From Oscillospiraceae bacterium (lineage in GTDB: Bacteria > Bacillota > Clostridia > Oscillospirales > CAG-272): a DNA stretch of 37,168 bases. Positions 14,527 through 23,020 of this stretch are shown piece by piece. Made by a program: the position numbers and the translations under genes. Positions within the stretch are counted from its first letter, which is position 1. Every line of letters begins with the position of its first letter. The stretch covers positions 1 to 37,168 of the forward strand of contig SVTX01000017.1 of NCBI GenBank assembly GCA_015063545.1, written 5' to 3'. The notes below the pieces were generated by a model. That model did not search any database, had not been told where the DNA came from, and was given only the letters and a program-made list of their open reading frames with translations.

Positions 14527-16338
14527 TTATCCCAAAAGCTCTGCGCGAAGCGCATCTATAAGCTTGTTGTTATCTTCCGTATTTCTTACAGCAAGTCTTA
14601 CATACTGCTTACCGCCCATCTTTGGAGAGAGATCCTTTATGAACAGGTCGTAATTGAGAAGCAGTCTCTTTGTAAGCTCGCGGGATGTCATCTCACCCGT
14701 AAGCTCTGCCATAACGTAGTTTGCCTGAGAGGGAATTACTCTGATACAAGAAATGCTCTCAAGTTCAGAGATATATCTTGCTCTCTCGGCGCGAATCTTT
14801 ACAAGTGCAGCCGCGTAATCCTTCTTATACTTTTCCTCTATCTGCATGTAGAACTCACCAAATGAGTTGATGTTCCATATAGCCACATCTTTTTTGAGTG
14901 TAGCTATCATAGCCGCATCTCCCGACGCAAGCACGCCAAGTCTGAGACCGGGCACACCGTAAGATTTGGAAATGCTCTTCATTACGTACAAATGAGGATT
15001 CTCGTCAAGTATATTCTGAATAATAAGAGTGCTGTCAAGCTCATCCGCAAAATCTACGAACGATTCGTCTATAACAAGCTTGATTCCCTTCTCAGCAGCC
15101 CATTTTGTGAGCTTGAGAAGACCTGCCTTGTTTATATAGTTACCCGTAGGATTGTCGGGGTTTACAACAACAAGCGTGCTGATGTCCTTATCCCCGAAAA
15201 ATTCCATAAGGTCATTTTCATCGTAAGCATAATTGTCATTTTCGGGAACAAAGCATACTGATTCTTCTTTGTTGTATCTGTTAGGATATTCCTCAAACGT
15301 GGGACGGATAAATCCTACCTTTCCCGAAAGCTGTCCCATAAGAGCCTTTATAAGCTCAGCTGCGCCGTTACCGACCAAAATGTTTTCCTGATGCACGTCA
15401 AAATTCTTCGCTGCAAGCAAGGAATTCACTCTCATACCCGAAGGATACTGCGTAAGCAGTGTCTCAAAGCTTGCCTTGATCTCATCTATAAGCTTCTGAG
15501 GCGGAAAATAAGGATTCACAAGATAGCAGAAATCGAGAAGCTGAGGATATCTCCAATAACCTCCGAATCGCGCCTGAAGGAGACTCACCTTTTCATCCTC
15601 GTCGGGTGTGAACATAGAGGTGGCAATATCAAGGTCCTGAATATCATCTATCTCATACCAAAGCTGTCCTGAAAGTCTCTTTGCCTTTATCACCGGCTCG
15701 TCCAGCATGGTAATTACGCGGAGTACCTGCTCATAATATTCGTTATCTCCGAGAGCCTTTGTGTACGCGTCAAGGAACGGCACGTAGTGTGTCTGCGAAA
15801 AATGCTTGCTGAACTTATATATATTTACAGTCTTGTAATAATCCTTGATCTCGTCAAACTTGAACTTTTTACCGGGAACAAAAGCGTCTATGCTATCGTC
15901 TGCGCCAAGCTTTACACACGTTCCGTCCATCCAGCTTGCATATTTGTCCACAAGCGCAAGTGTTTCACGAGGATCGTTTACTATTTCGTCAATAACGGAA
16001 TCCTCAAAAATAAGATCGGATTCAAACAAAAGTGTATCCTCCTCACAAAGATGCTCCTTTGCAAGAGCGAGAGAATATATATTGTTAGTCTTATCGTAAA
16101 TAGGGTTATTTACGTAAACTATGGGCGTTTTGATGCCGAGCGTGGAGATGTAGTCAATGAGTTTTTGACCTTCATATCCCACAACGACTACTATTCTTGA
16201 AAGTCCTCTGTTGTCAAGCTGACCAAGCATTCTGTCAATAAGCGTAACTCCATTGACCTTAACCATGCATTTTGTATTGTCCTGTGTAAGTTCTTTAAGA
16301 CGTCGGCCCATTCCTGCCGCTAAAATTATGGCTTGCAT
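14527..16338 (-). CDS. Bifunctional LicC-like nucleotidyltransferase / PLP-dependent aminotransferase or decarboxylase
   Basis: A 603-residue fusion. Residues ~1-230 are a nucleotidyltransferase (ILAAGMGRRLKELT at 5-18; FESDLIFED near 104 for metal binding) resembling LicC/PntC-type CTP:phospho-alcohol cytidylyltransferases. Residues ~250-603 are a fold-type I PLP enzyme of the HisC/CobD group: NPDNPTGN near 393, DESFVDFADE near 423, SKSYGVPGLRLG near 456 with the PLP lysine, and RLAVRN near the end. CobD and some capsule enzymes of this fold decarboxylate threonine- or serine-phosphate instead of transaminating. A decarboxylase plus cytidylyltransferase would make CDP-ethanolamine or CDP-aminopropanol, a fitting donor for the two LicD transferases in the locus. 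That product is inference; transamination is the alternative. The start ATG abuts the stop of the LicD gene. Confidence 0.88.
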   Translation of the reverse strand: MQAIILAAGMGRRLKELTQDNTKCMVKVNGVTLIDRMLGQLDNRGLSRIVVVVGYEGQKLIDYISTLGIKTPIVYVNNPIYDKTNNIYSLALAKEHLCEEDTLLFESDLIFEDSVIDEIVNDPRETLALVDKYASWMDGTCVKLGADDSIDAFVPGKKFKFDEIKDYYKTVNIYKFSKHFSQTHYVPFLDAYTKALGDNEYYEQVLRVITMLDEPVIKAKRLSGQLWYEIDDIQDLDIATSMFTPDEDEKVSLLQARFGGYWRYPQLLDFCYLVNPYFPPQKLIDEIKASFETLLTQYPSGMRVNSLLAAKNFDVHQENILVGNGAAELIKALMGQLSGKVGFIRPTFEEYPNRYNKEESVCFVPENDNYAYDENDLMEFFGDKDISTLVVVNPDNPTGNYINKAGLLKLTKWAAEKGIKLVIDESFVDFADELDSTLIIQNILDENPHLYVMKSISKSYGVPGLRLGVLASGDAAMIATLKKDVAIWNINSFGEFYMQIEEKYKKDYAAALVKIRAERARYISELESISCIRVIPSQANYVMAELTGEMTSRELTKRLLLNYDLFIKDLSPKMGGKQYVRLAVRNTEDNNKLIDALRAELLG

Positions 16339-17157
16339 TTAATTTTCTCCTTTGTCTATCCAATATGTCTTGTTGGTATGATGTGTCGTCTGGTCTGCCG
16401 GAGGTGTCATATAATCTCCGAAAATGTTTGTAAGTATCTCGTGGTAACCTGAAGGCGCTTTAAATTCATATCCTTCAAACTGCACCATTGTGTAACCGTC
16501 AAAGTATTCCTTTTTCACTCTGTTTTTGGGGGAGTTAAAGGAGCTTTCCATAGTTCCCACATACTCGCACTCACCGTACGGGTAAAGAGCATGCATTTTA
16601 TCCGCCTTGTTGAGAACTTTTTCCTTGCCACCCGAAAGGATTCGCAAGATCGGAACGGCAAGTCTGCGCTTTATATTCTTTTTTGAATCTATAACGCAAT
16701 AAACATGACTGCGGTATGTCTTTTTCAGTTTGGCAACCCATGCATCAAATTCACCGTCATCACCCGGCATGCCGTCTATCGGAAAAATATCTATATCTAT
16801 TCCGAGATATCCCTCGCTGTAATCTATACCGGGTTCAATCTTTACAGTCCTCGTGTCTATTATTTTTACGAAAGAATGCCGTGATTTCTTGTCGTGAGGA
16901 GCTACCAGCTCATAATAAGGGGTATTCCTCTCCTTATTGTATATCTCGATAAGTCTGTTATAATCCTCTCTGGGCATTTGAAGATCAATATCATCATCCC
17001 ACGGAATATATCCCTTGTGGCGAACCGCACCTATAAGAGTTCCGTAAGCGAGAAAATATCTGATGCCGTGTTCATCGCAAAATTTCGCGAAATCTATTAA
17101 AATGTCAAGCGTTATTTTTTTCTGTTCTTCGACAGACAACTGATCTTTAAATTCCAT
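16339..17157 (-). CDS. LicD family phosphotransferase (copy 2)
   Basis: A 272-residue soluble LicD/fukutin-family protein. GTLIGAVRHKGYIPWDDDID (39-58) is the nucleotidyltransferase-fold signature and active-site acidic cluster. Family members transfer phosphocholine, or by inference other CDP-linked phospho-alcohols, onto wall or capsule sugars. The start ATG has CGGAGG six nt upstream. It is directly followed, without a gap, by the gene for the cytidylyltransferase/PLP fusion that could make its donor. It is about as similar to the other LicD copy in the motif region as paralogues usually are but diverges elsewhere, suggesting a different acceptor. Confidence 0.9.
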   Translation of the reverse strand: MEFKDQLSVEEQKKITLDILIDFAKFCDEHGIRYFLAYGTLIGAVRHKGYIPWDDDIDLQMPREDYNRLIEIYNKERNTPYYELVAPHDKKSRHSFVKIIDTRTVKIEPGIDYSEGYLGIDIDIFPIDGMPGDDGEFDAWVAKLKKTYRSHVYCVIDSKKNIKRRLAVPILRILSGGKEKVLNKADKMHALYPYGECEYVGTMESSFNSPKNRVKKEYFDGYTMVQFEGYEFKAPSGYHEILTNIFGDYMTPPADQTTHHTNKTYWIDKGEN

Positions 17158-17190
17158 ATCTTCCTCCGAATTTTATAACAACGGTATCCG

Positions 17191-18480
17191 TCAGCGCAAA
17201 TTTTTCACAAGCTCTATTATGTTTTTGGGATTCAGTCCCGAAAGCATGAGGCGGTTATTCCTTCGTATAGGTCTGATTATTATACCTATTACGATATTTG
17301 TAAACACCTGTGTTATCAGAGATGCAATAGCCGCGCCGACTATTCCGAGATAAGGTATGAGGCACGCGTTCAAAATAACGTTCATAAGCGCACCCGAAAG
17401 ATTTATTATCCACAGATACTTCTGCTTTTGTTCCGCAAGTATCCATATGTTTCGCACAGAGCCAAGATAGGCAAACGTTGTGTACCACACAATAACCTGA
17501 AGCGCGGCTATTGCGGGATAATACGCCTTACCGTACAAAATATGGATAATTGGCTTTGCGAGAAGTGTCATTCCCAAGCTTTGCGCAAGCGATAAATATA
17601 TTATCACGCAGTACAGCCTGCTTACGTTTTTTTCAAAGCTTGCGATATCCTTTTTCTTGCTTTCGAAAATTGCGGGACGTGATGAATCTATAATAGCCGC
17701 GAACACAAACGACGTTATTCCGGCGCAGGAAACCGCCGCAGAATAATAGCCTGTTGCCGCCTCATCTATCATGAGCTTCAACATTATCTTATCGGTTTGA
17801 GCAAATACCGTTACCATAAGGCTTGACACTATGTAGTGCCGGCTGGACGAAAACATTCGTTTCGCCACCGCCCATGAAAACTCCAGCTTTGCTCCGCCAA
17901 GACATCTGTAAGCTATGTGCAGACCTACAGCGATAAGCAAATAATCTATGGCATTTGATACTGCAAACCAATATACGCTCTTGCCCGATGCAAGCAAAAA
18001 TATTTTGTATGCGGAAACCACAACGTACGCACCCAAGGATATGAGTGCCATAAACTTTGACAGGTATTTTGCCTGAAACCAATACTGTATGAGTTCTATT
18101 GCTTGGAAAACAAGCAGTATACTGTAAAGTCCGCAAACTATGATGGTATCCGTCTCGCCTTTATTCGCGATCGCGGCAAACGAAACCACTCCCACTATAC
18201 AGGCAAGCGACGAGCATACGCTCATTACCGCAGACGTTCCGAATATCTTTCCTTCCTCTTCCGGATAATCCACAGTCTGCTGAACCAGAATGTTGCCAAG
18301 TCCGAGCTGCATCACGGGAACAACAAATGCCACTACCGACGCCGCATAGCTTATAAGTCCGTAATTTGAAGGACCAAGATAGCGCGCGGTAAGCATGGTT
18401 ATTATAAGCGTGAATACCGATTGTACGATCCTGCACACTATTATCCACGACGCGTTTCGAAAAATCTTATTTTTTATCAT
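17191..18480 (-). CDS. Oligosaccharide flippase (Wzx-like, MOP superfamily)
   Basis: A 429-residue integral membrane protein with about twelve or more hydrophobic segments. ARYLGPSNYGLISYA (near residue 32) is the usual Wzx/RfbX N-terminal signature and PYLGIVGAAIASLI (near 383) the matching late motif. It flips undecaprenyl-diphosphate-linked repeat units across the membrane. Its ATG overlaps the stop region of the upstream glycosyltransferase by 4 bp, consistent with translational coupling. The length is somewhat shorter than many 470-500 residue relatives but seems complete. Confidence 0.9.
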   Translation of the reverse strand: MIKNKIFRNASWIIVCRIVQSVFTLIITMLTARYLGPSNYGLISYAASVVAFVVPVMQLGLGNILVQQTVDYPEEEGKIFGTSAVMSVCSSLACIVGVVSFAAIANKGETDTIIVCGLYSILLVFQAIELIQYWFQAKYLSKFMALISLGAYVVVSAYKIFLLASGKSVYWFAVSNAIDYLLIAVGLHIAYRCLGGAKLEFSWAVAKRMFSSSRHYIVSSLMVTVFAQTDKIMLKLMIDEAATGYYSAAVSCAGITSFVFAAIIDSSRPAIFESKKKDIASFEKNVSRLYCVIIYLSLAQSLGMTLLAKPIIHILYGKAYYPAIAALQVIVWYTTFAYLGSVRNIWILAEQKQKYLWIINLSGALMNVILNACLIPYLGIVGAAIASLITQVFTNIVIGIIIRPIRRNNRLMLSGLNPKNIIELVKNLR

Positions 18481-19670
18481 TTGTTTGCTCCGTACAGCAT
18501 TACGTATTCCGCAAAGCGTAATTTTTGATCAAAGCTCCGTGCATACGAGATGCAATCTGTTTTGCTGTAAGGCTTCTGCGTACAGATGCGAATTATCTCT
18601 TGCTCCATCGCGTCAATATCATCGCAAGCCACAATCTCTCCACACCTCTCGCCTATCATTTCCGGGCTGCCTCCCGTTCTGAACGTAATAACCGGCGCGC
18701 CGCAAGCGATAGCTTCCATATTCACAGTGGGATAGTTATCCTCTCTCGTAGGGTTTACAAGAACATCTGCCACAGAGTATATCTGCGCGAGCTCTTGCTG
18801 ATTTTTTGTTCTGTGAATGGATATTATATTTTGGGGTAAATTTTTATCAATATTATCATCCGTTCCCACGAGAACTATGCGATATTGTTCGGGAAGTCGT
18901 TTTGACAGCTCAGCAAACACGTCAAGGCCCTTTCTTCTTCCCCATCCAAAAGCAACGCCGAGCACAACATACGAATCTTCACAACCGTATTTCTGTCTAA
19001 AATCTCCTGGAGTGGGCTTAAAGATATCCGTGTCTATGCCATTATTGACCACCTTTACGGAATACTCCTTCAAAAACGACTGCTTTACAAGTCCTGCGAG
19101 CCACTCCGAGGGAGTGATAAGCGTCATATCCTGCACGCCGAGAAAATACTTTTTCTTTCGCTTGAACATGAACTTTGAGTTGTCTGTTTTACTTTGGGGA
19201 TATTCTCTGAACGAAGGACATTTTTCACATCCCGTTTGCCACTTTGAGCATCCGGAAAGGTCAAAATACGGACAGTGTCCGGTAAACGACCAACAGTCGT
19301 GCAACGTCCAATACGTTTTTATGTTATGCTTTTTAATGAATTTAAACAGCAGCCTGTAATTTATATACCAACCGTGCAAATTGTGCAAATGCAAAACGTC
19401 AGGCTCAAACTTTTTCAGCTCTCTCAAAAGCTTTTTCGTTCCGAAATACGAGCCGCTGCCTTCGCATCCAAAAGTCTTGGCAATTATATTGTGCAGAGCA
19501 TTTTCCCACTTATATCCGAAGGGCTTGTGCGTTCCGTATTCCTTGGAATCAAACCACTTTCTTGAATACGTACGCACCTCGTGTCCCGCATCATTCGCCG
19601 TTTGAGCTATCTGAAGCATTATTTTTCCGGTGCTTCCGTAATCACACGTGTTTATCTGTACTATCTTCAT
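18477..19670 (-). CDS. Glycosyltransferase family 4
   Basis: A 397-residue GT-B glycosyltransferase. The N-terminus MKIVQINTCDYGSTGKI carries the acceptor-side glycine loop; HDCWSFTGHCPY near 123 and a cysteine-rich stretch (C-x-KWQTGCEKCP) match a common subfamily of GT4 enzymes in exopolysaccharide loci. The C-terminal donor domain has NPTREDNYPTVNMEAIACG near 322-340, the E-x7-E motif. It adds one sugar of the repeat unit on the cytoplasmic face. GGAGAT precedes the ATG, and the gene starts 3 bp after the EpsG-like gene ends. Donor and linkage are unknown. Confidence 0.93.
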   Translation of the reverse strand: MKIVQINTCDYGSTGKIMLQIAQTANDAGHEVRTYSRKWFDSKEYGTHKPFGYKWENALHNIIAKTFGCEGSGSYFGTKKLLRELKKFEPDVLHLHNLHGWYINYRLLFKFIKKHNIKTYWTLHDCWSFTGHCPYFDLSGCSKWQTGCEKCPSFREYPQSKTDNSKFMFKRKKKYFLGVQDMTLITPSEWLAGLVKQSFLKEYSVKVVNNGIDTDIFKPTPGDFRQKYGCEDSYVVLGVAFGWGRRKGLDVFAELSKRLPEQYRIVLVGTDDNIDKNLPQNIISIHRTKNQQELAQIYSVADVLVNPTREDNYPTVNMEAIACGAPVITFRTGGSPEMIGERCGEIVACDDIDAMEQEIIRICTQKPYSKTDCISYARSFDQKLRFAEYVMLYGANK

Positions 19671-19673
19671 TTT

Positions 19674-20741
19674 TTATCTCCAAAAAAATCTGTAAGGATT
19701 AGACATCGCCCATCCGGTATTGTACAGTGCTCTGAGGCCAAAGCATACGAAGAACACCGCGCATCCTACGTTAAAAATAATCCTTAAATACTTATTCTGC
19801 ACCGTATCGAATATTTGAGGCAAAAGAAGAACCAGCACAAGCGTAAAGTAATATCCAAGACGCGCCAAATACGGATGCCACATACAAAGCGCCTGAACGC
19901 AACACGCGACAAAGAATATATTAACAAATCCTTGATGCTCTTCTTTGGCAAATATACAGCAGAACACGTATATTGCCATGTAGATCAGGAATAATCCCAT
20001 AGCTCCCGTGTACTGCATTTGATGCTGTTTGTTTACCAAACCCAACGCAACCGTCAAGATTGGTTTTGCAAGGACAAACAATATCACAGGAACCCCGCAG
20101 GATATCCATCTTGCTATCTTGTTCAGCTTTATATGGTATAGCGGAAAAGCTATCAAAAACAGGCCCGCTGTAATGTGAAACGTCATTGCCAACAGCACCA
20201 GCGACACAAACACTATAATGTTCATGGGCTTTATTCTATCAATAAATGCAAGCGCAAGGAAACATATTCCCATCGCTATTGCTTGGCGCAATCCGGAAAA
20301 AGACAGCATGAATGCGGGAAGCCCCATATAAATTATTGCCGACAACATAGGCGACTTACTCTTTTGATATATAACGAGATATATAGGAGAGGTGGCAAGG
20401 AATGCTACGCTTCCGAGGAAAAATTGCCAGCTATTATTTATAGAGCCAATAAACTTGTTGAGTATTACATAGCCCTTTTCATAGTTTTTGAATTTGGGCA
20501 TAGTGATAACTTCCCACCACGACTTACCGGTTATATTTTTAAAAGACCATAAATATCCGTCCGACTGTCCGTATCTGAGGTCTATACCCATAGACGGATG
20601 TCGAAGCGCGAACATAAGGAACACAATAGCAAAGCAAGAAGCCGTAAAGATTATCTGCTTTTTTTGTCTGTCCTTTAAAAATTTGCTTCCAAAAGCAAAC
20701 AACGCTCCCATAAGCGCATACGCGCAAAAATATACTGCCAT
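19674..20741 (-). CDS. EpsG family polysaccharide polymerase
   Basis: A 355-residue membrane protein with about ten hydrophobic segments. FALRHPSMGIDLRYGQSDG near residue 45 and LSFSGLRQAIAMGI near 147 are the hallmarks of EpsG/Wzy-type polymerases of Firmicutes (arginine-rich outside loops that bind the lipid-linked glycan). It should polymerise exported repeat units. GGGAGG lies seven nt before the ATG. It is followed at 3 bp by the GT4 gene. It is one of two polymerase-like proteins in this locus. Confidence 0.88.
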   Translation of the reverse strand: MAVYFCAYALMGALFAFGSKFLKDRQKKQIIFTASCFAIVFLMFALRHPSMGIDLRYGQSDGYLWSFKNITGKSWWEVITMPKFKNYEKGYVILNKFIGSINNSWQFFLGSVAFLATSPIYLVIYQKSKSPMLSAIIYMGLPAFMLSFSGLRQAIAMGICFLALAFIDRIKPMNIIVFVSLVLLAMTFHITAGLFLIAFPLYHIKLNKIARWISCGVPVILFVLAKPILTVALGLVNKQHQMQYTGAMGLFLIYMAIYVFCCIFAKEEHQGFVNIFFVACCVQALCMWHPYLARLGYYFTLVLVLLLPQIFDTVQNKYLRIIFNVGCAVFFVCFGLRALYNTGWAMSNPYRFFWR

Positions 20742-20785
20742 TTGTCCTCCCTTCCGGCGTAGTGCCTGATTTGTCTTGCTAAGTT

Positions 20786-22066
20786 TTATCCCTTTGACAG
20801 GGATTCAAATATTTCTCTCATCTGACGGCTGACAGATGCAGCGTCGTGATATTTTTTCGCTATCTCAAGCCCTGCGGCTGCCGCATGAGCGCGCAGCGCT
20901 TCATTTGCAAAGCACTCCTCAAGTTTATTCTCCAACTCATCCGGAGAAGTAATGCATATAGCGCAGTCATTTCTTATCAAATGCTTCATTGAGGATATGC
21001 TGTCCGGGCCGTAAGCAACAAAGGGGATTCCGCTTCCGAGGCTATCTGCTATCTTTGTTGATACGGAATGCTTGACCTCATCCATTGATTTTTCATCAAA
21101 CGATTCGGTATGAAGAAGCATTTGCGTAGAATGGAAGGTCTTTTCAAATGCCTCTCCGCCCACAAAGCCCTTCATGCACACAGATCTTATTCCGTCAAAG
21201 GATGAAAGTATATCCGTATCCTTCTCTCCGGTATATATATGCAGCTCATAGTTGCTTAAATTTCTCTCATTTATTCTGTCGAGCGCACGACCTATCTGAG
21301 CAAGAGATGTATATCTGTTGCAACGTATATTTCCCATATACGTAATGGTCTGCGGATCCGGCGAGATGTGAGTTTGTGAGGATATCGGATAATTAGATCC
21401 CGTCATCACCGTGGTTGCGGGCACCCCAAACCTTGAGCTATAATGCTCCTTGAGTTCATCGCATATTGTTACGATATGCGTTGTTTTTTTCATGAGCTGC
21501 TCTATTTTCCTCGACAAGAGCTTCTGACGCAATCTTGCCAGCGCGCCGGTTGGCTTCTGTACAAAATAATAGTCATCGCAAATATAGGTTATTATCGGAA
21601 TATCAAGATATTTTGATATTTTCAGCGCCATATCATACAAAAACTTTGACTTTCCGGGCAACACAAATATTTCCGTAGGAGCTTCTTTTTTCAACCACTC
21701 CTTGAGAGATTTGCCAAACCAATGCGAGCACTTCCACATAAGGTCTCTTGCAAGCGCTCTGTGAGGCTTTGCATTCTTTGTGTTGCGGTACAGCTGCTCA
21801 TCGCCCTCATCCTCAAACAAAGATGCTTTGCTTTCAAGCTGCGGCCGTATTTCTCCGCCGCCCATTTTAAATTTGTAATACGAACGAAGAATATCCTTGT
21901 CCGTAACTCTGTAATAAGAACCGCACACATCGGTATCCGGAAGAGACGGATAAATATATAACTGACATACCTCCCAAGGCTGCACATCTCCCAGCATGGA
22001 AAGCATTGTCTTTCCCATGTTGTGGTACGTAGATATTGGGTTGTGAGATATGATAAGAACCTTCAT
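20786..22066 (-). CDS. Glycosyltransferase, GT-B fold (group 1-like)
   Basis: A 426-residue protein. MKVLIISHNPIS begins a Rossmann-like domain; FVLPGKSKFLYDMALKIS (near 135) and YICDDYYF (near 160) lie in the acceptor half. The donor half has ITYMGNIRCNR (near 238) and SVSTKIADSLGSGIPFVAYG (near 340-360), where the usual E-x7-E is replaced by a K-I-A-D-S-L-G-S-G form. The ATG at 22066 is chosen for the GGAGG/AGGA signals upstream; an ATG six codons earlier has none. It follows an internal terminator-like hairpin, so its expression may be lower than that of the first three genes of the locus. Confidence 0.85.
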   Translation of the reverse strand: MKVLIISHNPISTYHNMGKTMLSMLGDVQPWEVCQLYIYPSLPDTDVCGSYYRVTDKDILRSYYKFKMGGGEIRPQLESKASLFEDEGDEQLYRNTKNAKPHRALARDLMWKCSHWFGKSLKEWLKKEAPTEIFVLPGKSKFLYDMALKISKYLDIPIITYICDDYYFVQKPTGALARLRQKLLSRKIEQLMKKTTHIVTICDELKEHYSSRFGVPATTVMTGSNYPISSQTHISPDPQTITYMGNIRCNRYTSLAQIGRALDRINERNLSNYELHIYTGEKDTDILSSFDGIRSVCMKGFVGGEAFEKTFHSTQMLLHTESFDEKSMDEVKHSVSTKIADSLGSGIPFVAYGPDSISSMKHLIRNDCAICITSPDELENKLEECFANEALRAHAAAAGLEIAKKYHDAASVSRQMREIFESLSKG

Positions 22067-22111
22067 CTTATCCTGTCCTCCCATTCTTGTTGGAATTTAT
22101 ACATAAAAATG

Positions 22112-22145
22112 CGTCCGAGCCTTTTTATAAAGCTCGGACGGTCAT
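22112..22145 (-). terminator. Internal terminator or attenuator in polysaccharide operon
   Basis: CGTCCGAGC (22112-22120) pairs with GCTCGGACG (22132-22140). On the minus strand the stem is followed by CATTTTTATG, a short T-tract. It sits between the first LicD gene and the next glycosyltransferase gene, and no clear promoter follows it, so partial read-through is the simplest reading. Confidence 0.7.
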
Positions 22146-22153
22146 CTTCGGGC

Positions 22154-22993
22154 TTATTTGTCCTTGTAATATGCCTTAAAGTAATGATGCGTCACCCTGT
22201 CCTTTTCGGGCGGTAACTGCATGTAATTACCGAAAACACGCGTAAGGTGTTCGTCGTAATTTTTTACCGCCTTATATACTCTATCTTCAAATTGCAGATC
22301 CACGTATTCATCAAACAAAGACGCCTCATCAAATTTTCTCTTTTTTCTGTAAGAGCTTCCGAGCGTAGCCACATATTTTTTAGAACCAAACTCCTCGGCG
22401 GGATACTTGGCTTCTATCTTAGTTATGAGCTTATTTACAGAGAAAAATCTGCTAAGCACAAAAAATGCAAATCTTATAGGCTCATAGTACCATTTGCGCG
22501 TTTTGTTCCTGAAATATTTTTTCCAGTTTGCCGCCACAAGCAGCTCTCTCAGAAAAGTAGATTTATCATAATTTTTCTGAGCCTCCTCAGGCGTATCTCC
22601 GAAACTGTCCACCGGGAATATATCCACAAACACTCCCATTTGAGCACCGCCTCTGTTGGCAACGTCTTCTACTATAAACGTACTGTCATCCACTGCCTTG
22701 GCAAACAGATATCCGTAGGTTTTATCCGTCTTACTGCACACCAGTCGGAATGATGTTTTATGCTCCATACAGTACTGTATGAGCTTTTCATAGTCCGGTC
22801 TGGGCATGAATATGTCGAGATCGTCATCCCACGGGATAAATCCCTTATGTCGCACAGCGCCCAAAAGAGTTCCGGCAAACAAAGAATATCCAAGCCCCTG
22901 CTCCTCGCAGATGTTATGGATCTCATCAAGAATATTCATTTGTATCGCTCTGAGTTCTTCCATAGAGAGCTCTCTCATATTTTCACACGCCAT
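22154..22993 (-). CDS. LicD family phosphotransferase (copy 1)
   Basis: A 279-residue LicD-family protein. AGTLLGAVRHKGF (40-52) and PWDDDLDI (54-61) form the active-site signature. It is predicted to transfer a phospho-alcohol from a CDP-linked donor to a sugar hydroxyl of the polysaccharide. The ATG at 22993 is preceded by GGAG at six nt; a longer frame starts at TTG without support. It is third in the operon after the initiating sugar transferase and the GT2 gene, and separate from the second LicD gene by about 5 kb. Confidence 0.9.
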   Translation of the reverse strand: MACENMRELSMEELRAIQMNILDEIHNICEEQGLGYSLFAGTLLGAVRHKGFIPWDDDLDIFMPRPDYEKLIQYCMEHKTSFRLVCSKTDKTYGYLFAKAVDDSTFIVEDVANRGGAQMGVFVDIFPVDSFGDTPEEAQKNYDKSTFLRELLVAANWKKYFRNKTRKWYYEPIRFAFFVLSRFFSVNKLITKIEAKYPAEEFGSKKYVATLGSSYRKKRKFDEASLFDEYVDLQFEDRVYKAVKNYDEHLTRVFGNYMQLPPEKDRVTHHYFKAYYKDK

Positions 22994-23020
22994 TGTAGTC
23001 TCCAATTTATTATCTGTTTA

